From contig CAYPZI010000001.1 in NCBI GenBank assembly GCA_964415185.1, positions 34,778 through 98,777 on the forward strand: a DNA stretch of 64,000 nucleotides, in the 5' to 3' direction. Within the stretch, counting starts at the first letter, position 1; the number at the start of each line of letters is the position of its first letter. A program made the translations under genes and the position numbers. Positions 8,117-17,125 of the stretch are shown here, one piece after another. The notes beneath the pieces are model-generated. The model did no database searches and was not told where the DNA came from. It saw nothing but the letters and a program-made list of their open reading frames with translations. This DNA is from CAYVBJ01 sp964415185 (GTDB lineage: Bacteria; Bacteroidota; Rhodothermia; Balneolales; Balneolaceae).

Positions 8117-8632
8117 TCAGTCCGGCAGGCTTTCACCCACTTTTCCAAGGTTTACCACTTCTAAATTTCTGACTTTTCCGCTCTCAATTTCGAATCTCAC
8201 AATGGTTCTGTGAACCTGAAATCCTTGCCTGCCTGCTGCGCCTGGATTCATGTAAAGCATTTTATTCAGCGAATGATCACGCGCTATTTTTAAAATATGC
8301 GAGTGGCCGCAAATAAAAAGGTCTGGAGGATTTGTCTCGATTTCCTTTCTAATGGGAATGCAGTATCGTCCCGGAACCCCGCCGATATGAGTAATCCAAA
8401 CGTCAATCCCCTCCCGGTTAAACCGCTGATGCTGAGGATATTCACTTCTGATCTCCTGGCCATCGATATTACCGTAAACACCTATCACAGGAGCAATCTT
8501 TTTCAATTGATCTGCAATTTTTAGTGAACCGAAGTCACCTGCATGCCAGATTTCATCTCTTTCATCAAAGTAATCAAATACCTGTGGATCGAGATAGTTG
8601 TGAGTATCGGAAATTAGGCCGATTTTAATCAT
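8117..8632 (-). CDS. YfcE/MJ0936-type metallophosphoesterase
   Basis: A calcineurin-like phosphoesterase of 171 residues, a typical size for the MJ0936/YfcE phosphodiesterase family. All metal-binding blocks are visible: the SDTHNYLD start (DxH), WHAGDFGS, VYGNIDG (GNxD), ITHIGG, ICGHSH and MNPGAAG. Members hydrolyse phosphodiester bonds of small substrates with two divalent metal ions. The physiological substrate is not predictable here. It is divergent from the glycosyltransferase gene at 8725. Confidence 0.93.
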   Translation of the reverse strand: MIKIGLISDTHNYLDPQVFDYFDERDEIWHAGDFGSLKIADQLKKIAPVIGVYGNIDGQEIRSEYPQHQRFNREGIDVWITHIGGVPGRYCIPIRKEIETNPPDLFICGHSHILKIARDHSLNKMLYMNPGAAGRQGFQVHRTIVRFEIESGKVRNLEVVNLGKVGESLPD

Positions 8633-8724
8633 AAGCCGCTTATAAATGATTTACCTGTATAATAGAAAACCTGTAAATTCTGACAAAATATATTTCTGTA
8701 CATTTTAAAAAAATCTGAGCCACT

Positions 8725-9753
8725 TTGAACCGATCATTCAGCATTATCATTGTAACCTGGAACGCACTTGAGCATCTGAAAACGTTTTTACCTTCCGTTT
8801 GTTCTACCCGGTATCCGGACTTCGAGATTATTTTAGCTAATAATGCATCCACAGACGGATCGGCAGAGTGGGTACAAAAAGAATTTCCGGAGGTCAAAGT
8901 GGTTACATTTTCAAGAAACCACGGATATTGCGGCGGCAACAACAGGGCAGCGGATTATGCCGAAGGTGAAATTCTTGTTTTTTTAAATAATGATGTAAAG
9001 GTTGACCCGGATTGGCTGAAGAATCTTGAAAAAGCATTCGATACGCAAGATGTAGCTGCTGTTCAGCCAAAGCTGCGATCATTCGAATCGCCTGAATTTT
9101 TTGAATATGCAGGTGCTGCCGGGGGGTTTCTTGATTATTTCGGTTATCCATTCTGCCGGGGACGGATTTTCGATACGATTGAAAAAGACCTTGGCCAGTA
9201 CGATCATCCCGGAAACATATTATGGGCTTCGGGCGCTGCACTTGCAATCCGGAAAGATCTTTTTCTTGAAGCAAGCCGTTTTGATGAAGATTTTGAATTT
9301 CACATGGAAGAAATTGACCTCTGCTGGAGGCTTTGGAACCTGGGATACCGGATTCAATATGAACCGTCAAGTGTTGTTTACCATCTCGGTGGCGGTTCCA
9401 TGCCAATGGGATCGGCAAGAAAAGTATATTATAACTACAGAAATAACCTGATCATGCTCGTTAAGAATCTCCCTTCCGAAAACTTCGTTTACAGGATATT
9501 CGGAAGGCTTATTTTTGATGGGGCAGCGGGAATCAGATCGCTTTTCCGATTAAGGCCGGATGAAACCTTTGCTATTATTCGTGCTCATTTTGCATTTTAT
9601 AAACGGCTGATATCAGCCTTCAAAAAAAGAAAAAAAATACTGAGTGAACGGAAAAATCCGAACGATCCGCCTGTGCTTTTTCAGTTCAATATTCTGTTTC
9701 AATACTTTCTCTATCGTAAGAAGTATTTTAGCGATCTTGATTTTCATAAATGA
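8725..9753 (+). CDS. Family 2 glycosyltransferase (rhamnosyltransferase-like)
   Basis: GT-A fold inverting glycosyltransferase of 342 residues. It starts with SIIIVTWNALEHLKTFLPS, has the nucleotide-sugar-binding NNASTDGSAEW, the metal-binding FLNNDVKVDPDW near residue 90, and the acceptor-side EEIDLCWRLWNLGY typical of WbbL-type enzymes. The C-terminus holds a basic, amphipathic tail. The start is a TTG in good frame context; no upstream ATG exists. Lycopene cyclase starts 64 bases downstream on the same strand, so the two may share a transcript. Whether it glycosylates a carotenoid or a surface polysaccharide is unknown. Confidence 0.92.
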   Translation: MNRSFSIIIVTWNALEHLKTFLPSVCSTRYPDFEIILANNASTDGSAEWVQKEFPEVKVVTFSRNHGYCGGNNRAADYAEGEILVFLNNDVKVDPDWLKNLEKAFDTQDVAAVQPKLRSFESPEFFEYAGAAGGFLDYFGYPFCRGRIFDTIEKDLGQYDHPGNILWASGAALAIRKDLFLEASRFDEDFEFHMEEIDLCWRLWNLGYRIQYEPSSVVYHLGGGSMPMGSARKVYYNYRNNLIMLVKNLPSENFVYRIFGRLIFDGAAGIRSLFRLRPDETFAIIRAHFAFYKRLISAFKKRKKILSERKNPNDPPVLFQFNILFQYFLYRKKYFSDLDFHK

Positions 9754-9817
9754 ATAATGCGGAACTCATACGTTACGGCCGCGGTTTTAAAACTGATACT
9801 CTTAAAAAATCAGAACC

Positions 9818-10993
9818 GTGGTAAACAACAACCATTTTGATTATATCATCGCAGGGGCGGGAGCTTCCGGGTTATCACTTCTTTGGTATCTTCTGCAATC
9901 ACGGCTTAAAAACAGATCTGTTCTTGTAATCGATAACCTATTTAGTGAAGCTCCGGCTAAAACATGGTGCTTCTGGGATCCTGATAACATTCCTTTTTAT
10001 AAGTTAACCAGACAGAGCTGGAACTTACTCAGTGTGAAGGATGCTGATTCGATCATTGACGAAAAATTACAAAATTACCGTTACTGTGCAATCGACAGCA
10101 GCGCATTTTCAAGATTTATTTTGGATCATGCATCCGGATTCGGGAATGTAGAATTCAGACAAGAGACGATCCTTTCAATAGAGAGCTCCGAAAAAACAGC
10201 CGTAGTAACCACAAACGCCGGTACGTACACATGTGAATATGCCTTTCAAAGTGCGCTGAAGCCAAGGGGATTTGAATCTGCTAAAATGGATATCTCAATC
10301 AAACAGCATTTCAAAGGCTGGGAAATTGAAACAACGGGGAATCATTTTAATCCGAATAATGCTGTTTTGATGGATTTCAGTTCGGATACTTCACATAAAT
10401 TTTCCTTTTTCTACCTGTTGCCGTTATCCGAATCACGTGCCCTCATTGAGTACACATTATTCAACAATACAATTCTGCAGGAAAACGAATATGACACTGC
10501 GATTGAAAATTATCTTTCAAAAACCTACGGGTTAAATAATAATCTCTTTAAAGTTTTGAGAACTGAAAAAGGGATTATCCCAATGGAAGACCGCCGCTAC
10601 CCTCTATTTTACAATAAACGGACACTCAATATCGGAACCGCCGGTGGGTGGACCAAGCCTTCGACAGGCTACACTTTTTCAAGAATACAAAACCGGTGCA
10701 GAGAGATTATTGAACAACTTGAGAAAGGTGAAAATCCTGTTATCCGGCATGAATCCCGATACCGATTTCGTATCTATGATATGATGATCCTGTACCTGAT
10801 CAAAAATTATCCCGAAGAAAGTGAAAGGCTTTTTTTACAGCTTTTCAAAACAAACGGAATTGAAAAGGTTTTGAAATTTCTGAATGAAGACACCACATTC
10901 CTTGAAGAACTCTCCATTTTTTACAAGCTTGAGTACCGGCCTTATTTCAGGTCTATTTACCATTTAAAACACCGGATTTTTACGGGTGCGTGA
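9818..10993 (+). CDS. crtY: Lycopene cyclase (CrtY type)
   Basis: FAD/NAD(P)-dependent lycopene beta-cyclase family, 391 residues, forming beta-ionone rings in carotenoid synthesis at the membrane. The N-terminal dinucleotide-binding motif is DYIIAGAGASGLSLLWYLL. KTWCFWDPD, VLMDF and the C-terminal GTAGGWTKPSTGYTFSRIQ are family blocks. The start is GTG at 9818. It follows the glycosyltransferase closely and shares its strand, while phytoene synthase lies 1 kb further on the opposite strand. No phytoene desaturase (crtI) is in the window. Confidence 0.93.
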   Translation: MVNNNHFDYIIAGAGASGLSLLWYLLQSRLKNRSVLVIDNLFSEAPAKTWCFWDPDNIPFYKLTRQSWNLLSVKDADSIIDEKLQNYRYCAIDSSAFSRFILDHASGFGNVEFRQETILSIESSEKTAVVTTNAGTYTCEYAFQSALKPRGFESAKMDISIKQHFKGWEIETTGNHFNPNNAVLMDFSSDTSHKFSFFYLLPLSESRALIEYTLFNNTILQENEYDTAIENYLSKTYGLNNNLFKVLRTEKGIIPMEDRRYPLFYNKRTLNIGTAGGWTKPSTGYTFSRIQNRCREIIEQLEKGENPVIRHESRYRFRIYDMMILYLIKNYPEESERLFLQLFKTNGIEKVLKFLNEDTTFLEELSIFYKLEYRPYFRSIYHLKHRIFTGA

Positions 10994-11000
10994 TTGCAGG

Positions 11001-11237
11001 CAGTTGGCAGTAAAAAATTTAAAATTTTATCAAAAATCTAAAGTAAAGATGGCTGAATAAAATATTTTTTAATTTCCAGAATTTAAATTTCTTTAATTAT
11101 TGACCTATGGCAATATTGACACCTTGCTGTGCACTCTTAACCGCTAACTAACTTTCTTCCTGCCAAAAACGCTCAACGCTATAAGGCAAAAAAACGCACA
11201 CTTGGAGGTTTCGCTCTCTATTGCTTACTGCCAACTG
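11001..11237. repeat. 13-base inverted repeat bounding the crtY/PIG-L intergenic region
   Basis: CAGTTGGCAGTAA at 11001-11013 is matched by its exact complement TTACTGCCAACTG at 11225-11237. The region between is AT-rich and non-coding. The motif resembles low-complexity GCAGTTGGCAGT-type intergenic tracts of Bacteroidota, so this may be decayed repetitive filler rather than a defined element. Confidence 0.45.
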
Positions 11238-11238
11238 A

Positions 11239-11958
11239 TTACTGATTATTGCTTATAATTCTCTCCGTAAGCGATCCCAGCGGCGGGTCATGTTCTTCGC
11301 CAAAAATTTCAAAGGGTACCTCCGCACCAACTTTTTCTTTCACCTTGCTCTGCTCTATCACTTCCTGGTAGGTTTCGTAACAATCGAGGGCTTTTTCGAA
11401 TTTTTTCATGTCTTCCCTATTGCAGTGAATGATGCAATCGATATCTTCATCAGGTGATGCTTCAAGGCGGAACTTGCCGTCATTACTCGGTTCTCCTTTC
11501 CTTGTAAAGAAAGCAAGCCGTTTCGGGTACCCGGAACCCTCCATTTTGAGTTTGCAAAAAACCCTTTTTACAACTGCATGGCTCACCAAGTGGTCAAAAA
11601 ATCCGCTGATGCCATGCACGGCATATGTGACCACAACATCCGGCTTAATATCATGAATGTGATCTTCAACAATATTTTCAATTTCTACCGGGTTGAGCTC
11701 TTTCAATCCACTGTCAGGAAGGTCAAGTACTCTCATCTCTGTTAGTTTCAATATTTTTTCAACACACTGCATCTCCCTGAATCTGATCTCTCCCATTTTC
11801 TTTTTATCTACTCCGAGCCGGTACCTCTGTTTGGTTGCCTCACCTTTCGTAAGCGTAAGAAGAAACACTTCGTCACCATTTCGTATATGAAATGCAATTG
11901 CAGGTGCGGGCCCGAATGATTCATCGTCAGGGTGTGGAAATATGAACAGTATTTTCAT
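11239..11958 (-). CDS. PIG-L family deacetylase
   Basis: LmbE/PIG-L zinc-dependent N-deacetylase fold, 239 residues. The N-terminal metal motif FPHPDDESFGP gives the Asp/His pair with general-base Asp, and HLVSHAVV near residue 125 supplies the third zinc ligand. The family removes acetyl groups from N-acetylglucosaminyl conjugates; in low-thiol Firmicutes it includes BshB, in Actinobacteria MshB. The exact substrate here is unknown. It lies between crtY and crtB and is co-directional with crtB, 84 bases downstream of it, so co-transcription with crtB is possible. Confidence 0.92.
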   Translation of the reverse strand: MKILFIFPHPDDESFGPAPAIAFHIRNGDEVFLLTLTKGEATKQRYRLGVDKKKMGEIRFREMQCVEKILKLTEMRVLDLPDSGLKELNPVEIENIVEDHIHDIKPDVVVTYAVHGISGFFDHLVSHAVVKRVFCKLKMEGSGYPKRLAFFTRKGEPSNDGKFRLEASPDEDIDCIIHCNREDMKKFEKALDCYETYQEVIEQSKVKEKVGAEVPFEIFGEEHDPPLGSLTERIISNNQ

Positions 11959-12042
11959 AATTCGTTTTTCTTTAAAATGTATAACCTAAATTCAAGATAC
12001 ACATTGAAAAACAGAAAAACTGCGGATAAAAACAGCTTTTAG

Positions 12043-13011
12043 TCAGAATCTGATTTTGTAAACAACCTTTGGAAGGATAGAGAACTTTTCCCTCGAATTA
12101 AGAAATGCCCTTGTATGAAAAACCTGGTAATCATTTTCCTCAATTTTATCAAGGATTCGGCTGTAATTTTCTTTTGCGAGAGCCACCGGCAGCCTGCTGT
12201 CTTTATTCAGCATCGCGATTCCTTGATCTGCACGTTCGTAGTAAACCCTGGCTCTTTTAATCTGAAACTGAATTAAGGACCTGAACTTGTCATCAACTGA
12301 TTTATCAAGCATCTGAGTTTCGCTAATTCCAAATTCTTCCATTTCATTTAAAGGGAGATAAATCCTGTTTCTTTCGATATCCTCACCAATATCCCTCAAT
12401 ATATTGGTGAGCTGCATGGCAATACCAAGGTCCACTGCATGATCGAGTGCTTTAGGTTCAGAATAACCAAAAACTTCGCTGGTCATCAATCCAACAACAG
12501 ATGCCACCTTATAGGAATAGTCGTAAACTTCATCAAAGTTATTGTACCTGTTTTTACCAAGATCGGTTTTAACTCCATCAACCAACATGAGAGGTAAGTC
12601 GACAGAAATATTATACTTTTTCAGAACATCCGAGAAGGCAGTAAGTATCGGGTCATTCTGATCCCATCCCCTGTAGTTGCCAATCAGCTTATTGCTGAAC
12701 AAATCGAGTTTTTTCTCAATTTTATCAGGTTCTATTTTCCTGTAAAATGCAAGATCTATTGACTCATCCACAAGGTCATCGATGTACCTGCAAAGTGCGT
12801 AAATCGCAAATATAGCTCTCTGTTTATGATAAGGAAGAAACCTCGTTGCCATGTAAAATGTCTTAGCATAATCCCTGGTTATTTTTCTGCAATGGGAATA
12901 TGCAGTTTTCAAATCCTGGTCATTCAGCTCATCTATCACTCCGGTATGAAAGGAGGTTCGCTCATATAAAGGACGGATAAGTACGTAAGGTAATCGTAAC
13001 AGGTTTGTCAT
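12043..13011 (-). CDS. crtB: Phytoene synthase (squalene/phytoene synthase family)
   Basis: Condenses two geranylgeranyl diphosphates to phytoene, the first step of carotenoid synthesis. Both Asp-rich Mg-binding motifs are visible: ALCRYIDDLVDE near residues 82-93 and NILRDIGEDIERNRIYLP near 210-227. Typical blocks such as HCRKITRDYAKTFYMATRFLP are also present. At 322 residues it is normal length. It is divergent from the LacI-type regulator with a 218-base intergenic region. Squalene synthase is the family alternative, but crtY nearby favours CrtB. Confidence 0.94.
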   Translation of the reverse strand: MTNLLRLPYVLIRPLYERTSFHTGVIDELNDQDLKTAYSHCRKITRDYAKTFYMATRFLPYHKQRAIFAIYALCRYIDDLVDESIDLAFYRKIEPDKIEKKLDLFSNKLIGNYRGWDQNDPILTAFSDVLKKYNISVDLPLMLVDGVKTDLGKNRYNNFDEVYDYSYKVASVVGLMTSEVFGYSEPKALDHAVDLGIAMQLTNILRDIGEDIERNRIYLPLNEMEEFGISETQMLDKSVDDKFRSLIQFQIKRARVYYERADQGIAMLNKDSRLPVALAKENYSRILDKIEENDYQVFHTRAFLNSREKFSILPKVVYKIRF

Positions 13012-13229
13012 TTTAAAATTATGCTAAGTTTAATGCATAAAAAGCAATAGACGGGTAAAAAGTTCCCGAAAAAATTTGTATGAATATATTATGTAAATTT
13101 CTGTTATTTTAGATATTTAATAAAGAGTTTATTTCCGGAAACTTTAAAATCAGTTAAAATCTTTTATACAATACCGGAATTTGATTTTTTATCTAAACAA
13201 CTTGTATCAATACTTCAATCGGTCATTCG

Positions 13230-14252
13230 ATGAAATCCAAAAGTAAAAAAAATACCATATACCAGGTTGCACAGCATGCGGGGGTGGCAATTTCTACCGT
13301 TTCAAGAGTATTGAATGACTCGCCCAATGTTTCGGATGACACCAAGGCTAAAGTGAAGCTTGCCATTAAGGAGTTGAAATTCAGGCCGCAGGTTAGTGCC
13401 AGGAACCTCGCAAGCCGGAAACCTCAAATGCTTGCAATTGCCGTACCTTCGTTCACTACACCCTACTACACAGAAATTCTGAAAGGTCTTAAAGATGAGA
13501 TCAAAGAACTTGATCTTGATATAGTTATTTATAATACCGGCTCTAAAAACCCGGAAGAGGGAGTTGAGAACTTTTTTAACCGGGGCACTGCTGATGCTGT
13601 AATGATAATCTCAATCAGTATTACCGATTCTATCCATGAGATGATAAAAAATTCAGGCATCCCTACCATACTGATTGGCAGTTCACACCCAGAATACAAT
13701 TATTTTGAAATGAACAACCGGCAGGGAGGTTTTATTGCCGGTGAACACCTGGTTAAACAGGGATTTGAAAAGATTGGTATGATATTGCCGGCTTTAAAAA
13801 CCAAGGCTTCAAGTGAGCGATACAGCGGATTTTTAGACGCCCTGAAAGAGTTTAAAATGCCTGTATACGATAAATTCTTTGTACGAGGTGACAGTAAAAA
13901 ACATGCAGGCTTTACCGAAGAGGCAGGCTTTGAAGCCATTTACGAGTTTGACCGGCTGGGAGAATTTCCTGATGCCATCTTTTGCTCTAATGATACACAA
14001 GCAATCGGGGCTTATAATGCCATTGACAAACTTGGAATGAAGATACCCGATGATATTGCCATAATGGGATACGATGGGATCAAGTTCACCAAGTATCTCG
14101 ATCTCACTACTGTAGACCAAAAGATGTATACGGTGGGAGTCCAGGCTACCCGCCGGCTTGCCGATATCATAAGGCATAATGACGATACGCTTATCCAAAC
14201 TACAATTGATCCCGTGCTGGTTCAAAGGCGTTCGACAACCCGGAAATCCTGA
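13230..14252 (+). CDS. LacI/GalR family transcriptional regulator
   Basis: A full-length 340-residue LacI-type repressor. The N-terminal helix-turn-helix TIYQVAQHAGVAISTVSRVL and hinge region (RPQVSARNLASRKPQ) are followed by a periplasmic-binding-protein-like effector domain (AIFCSNDTQAIGAYNAI; DIAIMGYDGI). Such regulators bind palindromic operators and respond to sugars or purines. PurC begins 25 bases downstream on the same strand, but that may be incidental. The effector cannot be read from the sequence. The upstream gene crtB is divergent. Confidence 0.95.
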   Translation: MKSKSKKNTIYQVAQHAGVAISTVSRVLNDSPNVSDDTKAKVKLAIKELKFRPQVSARNLASRKPQMLAIAVPSFTTPYYTEILKGLKDEIKELDLDIVIYNTGSKNPEEGVENFFNRGTADAVMIISISITDSIHEMIKNSGIPTILIGSSHPEYNYFEMNNRQGGFIAGEHLVKQGFEKIGMILPALKTKASSERYSGFLDALKEFKMPVYDKFFVRGDSKKHAGFTEEAGFEAIYEFDRLGEFPDAIFCSNDTQAIGAYNAIDKLGMKIPDDIAIMGYDGIKFTKYLDLTTVDQKMYTVGVQATRRLADIIRHNDDTLIQTTIDPVLVQRRSTTRKS

Positions 14253-14277
14253 AAATACAGAGGGCAACAGATTCACA

Positions 14278-15264
14278 GTGAGTATAGCTGACGATTTAAA
14301 ACCGGCCCTGAAAAACTGCATAGAAAAGACCCGCGTGGAGTTCCTTGAATCTCCGTACCGGGGAAAAGTAAGGGATGTTTATATTCTCGATGAACAAACA
14401 CTCGGGATTGTTGTTACTGACAGAATTTCCGCTTTTGACCATATTATGAGGCAGGCAATTCCGTACAAGGGACAAATTCTGAACATGCTGTCTGCTTTTA
14501 ACTTTGATGCTGTTGAGGATCTTATCCCCGTACATGTTAAAAGTGTACCGCATCCGAACATTACCATCGCAAAAAAATGCGATCCTATACCCATTGAAGT
14601 AGTTGTGAGAGGGTATCTGACCGGCCATGCATGGCGTGAATACAAATCCGGCAAAAGGAGCTTATGCGGGGTTCAATTGCCGGAAAATATGAAAGAGCAC
14701 CAAAAATTTCCCGAGCCCATATTAACTCCGGCCACAAAAGCACAAGAAGGTCACGACGAAGATATATCCGAAGCGGAAATTATTGACCGGGAGCTTGTCG
14801 GAAAAAAGCTTTGGAGTATTATTCGAAAAAAAGCATTTGAATTATTCAGGCGAGGAACAAAAATTGCTTCCGGGCAAGGGCTGATCCTTGTGGATACAAA
14901 ATATGAATTTGGACTTTTTGAAGGCGACCTGACTCTGATCGATGAAGTTCATACGGCTGATTCTTCCCGGTACTTTTATGCTGAAGGATACGCAGAACGC
15001 CTTGAAAGTAACCGGCCGCAAAAACAACTTTCGAAGGAATTTTTACGTGAGTGGCTCATGCAAAAAGAATTCAGAGGCCTTGAGGGGCAAACATTGCCGG
15101 ACCTCCCTGACGATTTCCGGATTGAAGTCTATACCCGATACAAAGAGTTGTTTGAAAAGCTGACCGGCCGGGAATTTATCCCGGAGAATACAGAACAGTT
15201 TAATACTGTATTGGGAAGCATTTTTCAGAATTATCTTGAAAATTCAGAATCGTTTAACAGTTGA
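14278..15264 (+). CDS. purC: Phosphoribosylaminoimidazole-succinocarboxamide synthase
   Basis: SAICAR synthetase of de novo purine synthesis, joining aspartate to CAIR with ATP. Recognised by YRGKVRDVYILDEQTLGIV, DRISAFDHIM, EVVVRGYLTGHAWREY, the TKAQEGHDE loop and LILVDTKYEFGL. The frame is open back to 14179 inside the lacI gene, but a GTG at 14278, just after the lacI stop, gives 328 residues. This matches the larger purC family members and avoids a 74-base overlap, so I chose it. The tail after residue 280 (TGREFIPENTEQF) is usual. Confidence 0.93.
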   Translation: MSIADDLKPALKNCIEKTRVEFLESPYRGKVRDVYILDEQTLGIVVTDRISAFDHIMRQAIPYKGQILNMLSAFNFDAVEDLIPVHVKSVPHPNITIAKKCDPIPIEVVVRGYLTGHAWREYKSGKRSLCGVQLPENMKEHQKFPEPILTPATKAQEGHDEDISEAEIIDRELVGKKLWSIIRKKAFELFRRGTKIASGQGLILVDTKYEFGLFEGDLTLIDEVHTADSSRYFYAEGYAERLESNRPQKQLSKEFLREWLMQKEFRGLEGQTLPDLPDDFRIEVYTRYKELFEKLTGREFIPENTEQFNTVLGSIFQNYLENSESFNS

Positions 15265-15391
15265 TTTTTTTTAGCTGTATAATCAATAAGAAGATATTTC
15301 TTCCGTTATATTCCAAAATTTTACGGAACTTTTAGCCTCAATTGAAATACATTCAATTAAACCATAAAGAATTGTACCGTATCAGATAAAT

Positions 15392-17113
15392 ATGACTTCA
15401 CATATATTTTCCCGTTTCAGTAAGCTTTATTTTCACATCTTCATTTTATTATTACTGTTTCCGTTTGGAGAAGTTTATTCTCAAACGGGACAAGCTTACC
15501 CCTTCGAAAACGGAGTTGTGGTCTCAGCTGATGAATTTGCTTCAAATGCCGGCGTTGAAATTTTAAAAAAAGGAGGCAATGCGGTTGACGCTGCCATTGC
15601 CGTTCAATTTACCCTTGCAGTAACCCTTCCAAGAGCCGGCAATATTGGAGGGGGCGGTTTTATGGTACTTCATTTGAATGACGGGATTGTACGTGCACTC
15701 GATTTCAGGGAAAAAGCGCCAGAAAACGCACACCGGGATATGTACCTTGATTCTGATAGAAACTATAATCCGGATTTAAGCCGTAAAGGTGCCCTTGCTG
15801 TAGGTGTGCCGGGCACGGTTGACGGCATGCTGAGTGCCCTCGAACGGTATGGCACATTGCCTCTTGAAGTTATTATGGAGCCAGCCATTGATTTGGCAGC
15901 CAATGGATACCCGCTTAATTACAGCCATTCAGCAGATCTGAACAGCAAGGCCGATGAATTCAGGAAATTCAAATCTTCGACAGAATATTTTCTAAAACCT
16001 GACGGTGGAAAATGGAAACCAGGTGACATCTTTGTGCAAAAAGACCTGGCGCAGACATTAAGAAGAATTGCCCGTTATGGCAGAAACGGATTTTATTCGG
16101 GTGTAACGGCTAACCAGATCATAGAAGAAATGAGGCGAAGCGGTGGCATCATCCGGCTAAATGATCTCAGAAACTATAAAAGTGTCTGGCGGGAGCCGGT
16201 AACTGCTGAATTCAACGGACATACCTTCTATATGATGTCGCCCCCCGGCAGCGGTGGGATCGTAATCAAACAAATTCTCGGTATGATTGATGACTATCCG
16301 GCCGAGGATCACGGCTTCAATTCAGCTTCATATATACATCTTTTATCCGAAGCCATGCGGCGGGCATTCGCCGACAGAAACCATTTCCTGGGTGATCCTG
16401 ATTTTGTTAATATGCCTCTTGGCGATCTTACCTCTGAAGAATATACAGATGCAAGGATGAACAGCTACATTCCCGAAAAAGCCTCTACAAGTGAGGATGT
16501 GTCTCACGGATCGCCGCGTGATATAACAGAATCACCCCAAACCACCCACTTTTCCGTAGTTGATAAAAACGGCAATGCAGTGGCTGTTACAACAACCCTT
16601 AACGGATCATTCGGAAGTTACCTGGCTGTTTCAAATGCCGGTTTTTTATTAAATAATGAGATGGATGACTTTTCTGCAAAGCCAGGTGAACCGAATATGT
16701 TTGGGCTTACTGGTGCAGAGGCAAATGCCATTGAACCCGGAAAACGAATGCTCAGCAGCATGACTCCCACCATTGTTGCAAAAAATGGGAAAGTAAAAAT
16801 AGTTACGGGTGCCGCAGGAGGTCCACGCATTATCACTGCTACCCTTCAAAACATTCTGAATATTTTGTTGTTTGATATGAATATTCAGCAAGCTGTCTCT
16901 GCCCCAAGATTTCACCATCAATGGCTGCCCGATATGTTGTATATTGAAGAACATGGTATCTCGCCCGATACCCAAAACCTGCTCGCTAAGTTCGGTCATA
17001 ATTTATCAGTCATAGAAAACATTGGGCGTGTTCATACTGTTTACGTAGATGAGGAAGGTCTCAAATACGGAGTAGCCGATTCTCGCGGAGACGGAAGCAC
17101 AAAAGGTTATTGA
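15392..17113 (+). CDS. ggt: Gamma-glutamyltransferase, secreted
   Basis: Periplasmic N-terminal nucleophile hydrolase that cleaves or transfers the gamma-glutamyl group of glutathione and related peptides. A signal peptide spans residues 1-30 (FHIFILLLLFPFGEVYSQ). The precursor auto-cleaves before the catalytic Thr of QTTHFSVVDKNGNAVA near residue 388. The small-subunit motifs SSMTPTIV and GAAGGPRIITA are present, as is RAGNIGGGGFMVL in the large subunit. At 573 residues it is full length. mtnA follows 12 bases downstream and may be co-transcribed. Confidence 0.96.
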   Translation: MTSHIFSRFSKLYFHIFILLLLFPFGEVYSQTGQAYPFENGVVVSADEFASNAGVEILKKGGNAVDAAIAVQFTLAVTLPRAGNIGGGGFMVLHLNDGIVRALDFREKAPENAHRDMYLDSDRNYNPDLSRKGALAVGVPGTVDGMLSALERYGTLPLEVIMEPAIDLAANGYPLNYSHSADLNSKADEFRKFKSSTEYFLKPDGGKWKPGDIFVQKDLAQTLRRIARYGRNGFYSGVTANQIIEEMRRSGGIIRLNDLRNYKSVWREPVTAEFNGHTFYMMSPPGSGGIVIKQILGMIDDYPAEDHGFNSASYIHLLSEAMRRAFADRNHFLGDPDFVNMPLGDLTSEEYTDARMNSYIPEKASTSEDVSHGSPRDITESPQTTHFSVVDKNGNAVAVTTTLNGSFGSYLAVSNAGFLLNNEMDDFSAKPGEPNMFGLTGAEANAIEPGKRMLSSMTPTIVAKNGKVKIVTGAAGGPRIITATLQNILNILLFDMNIQQAVSAPRFHHQWLPDMLYIEEHGISPDTQNLLAKFGHNLSVIENIGRVHTVYVDEEGLKYGVADSRGDGSTKGY

Positions 17114-17125
17114 AATCACTGAAAT

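Noticed and set aside
8903..9418. Open frame antisense to the glycosyltransferase
   Set aside because: The GT2 reading on the other strand has all family motifs; the antisense product is unlike any protein.
9750..9824. 24-residue frame bridging the glycosyltransferase stop and the lycopene cyclase start
   Set aside because: ATGA overlap is suggestive, but the peptide has no recognisable feature and it overlaps the crtY start; too little evidence.
14179..14277. Longer start for purC inside the lacI gene
   Set aside because: It would add 33 unconserved residues and overlap lacI by 74 bases; GTG at 14278 fits the family better.
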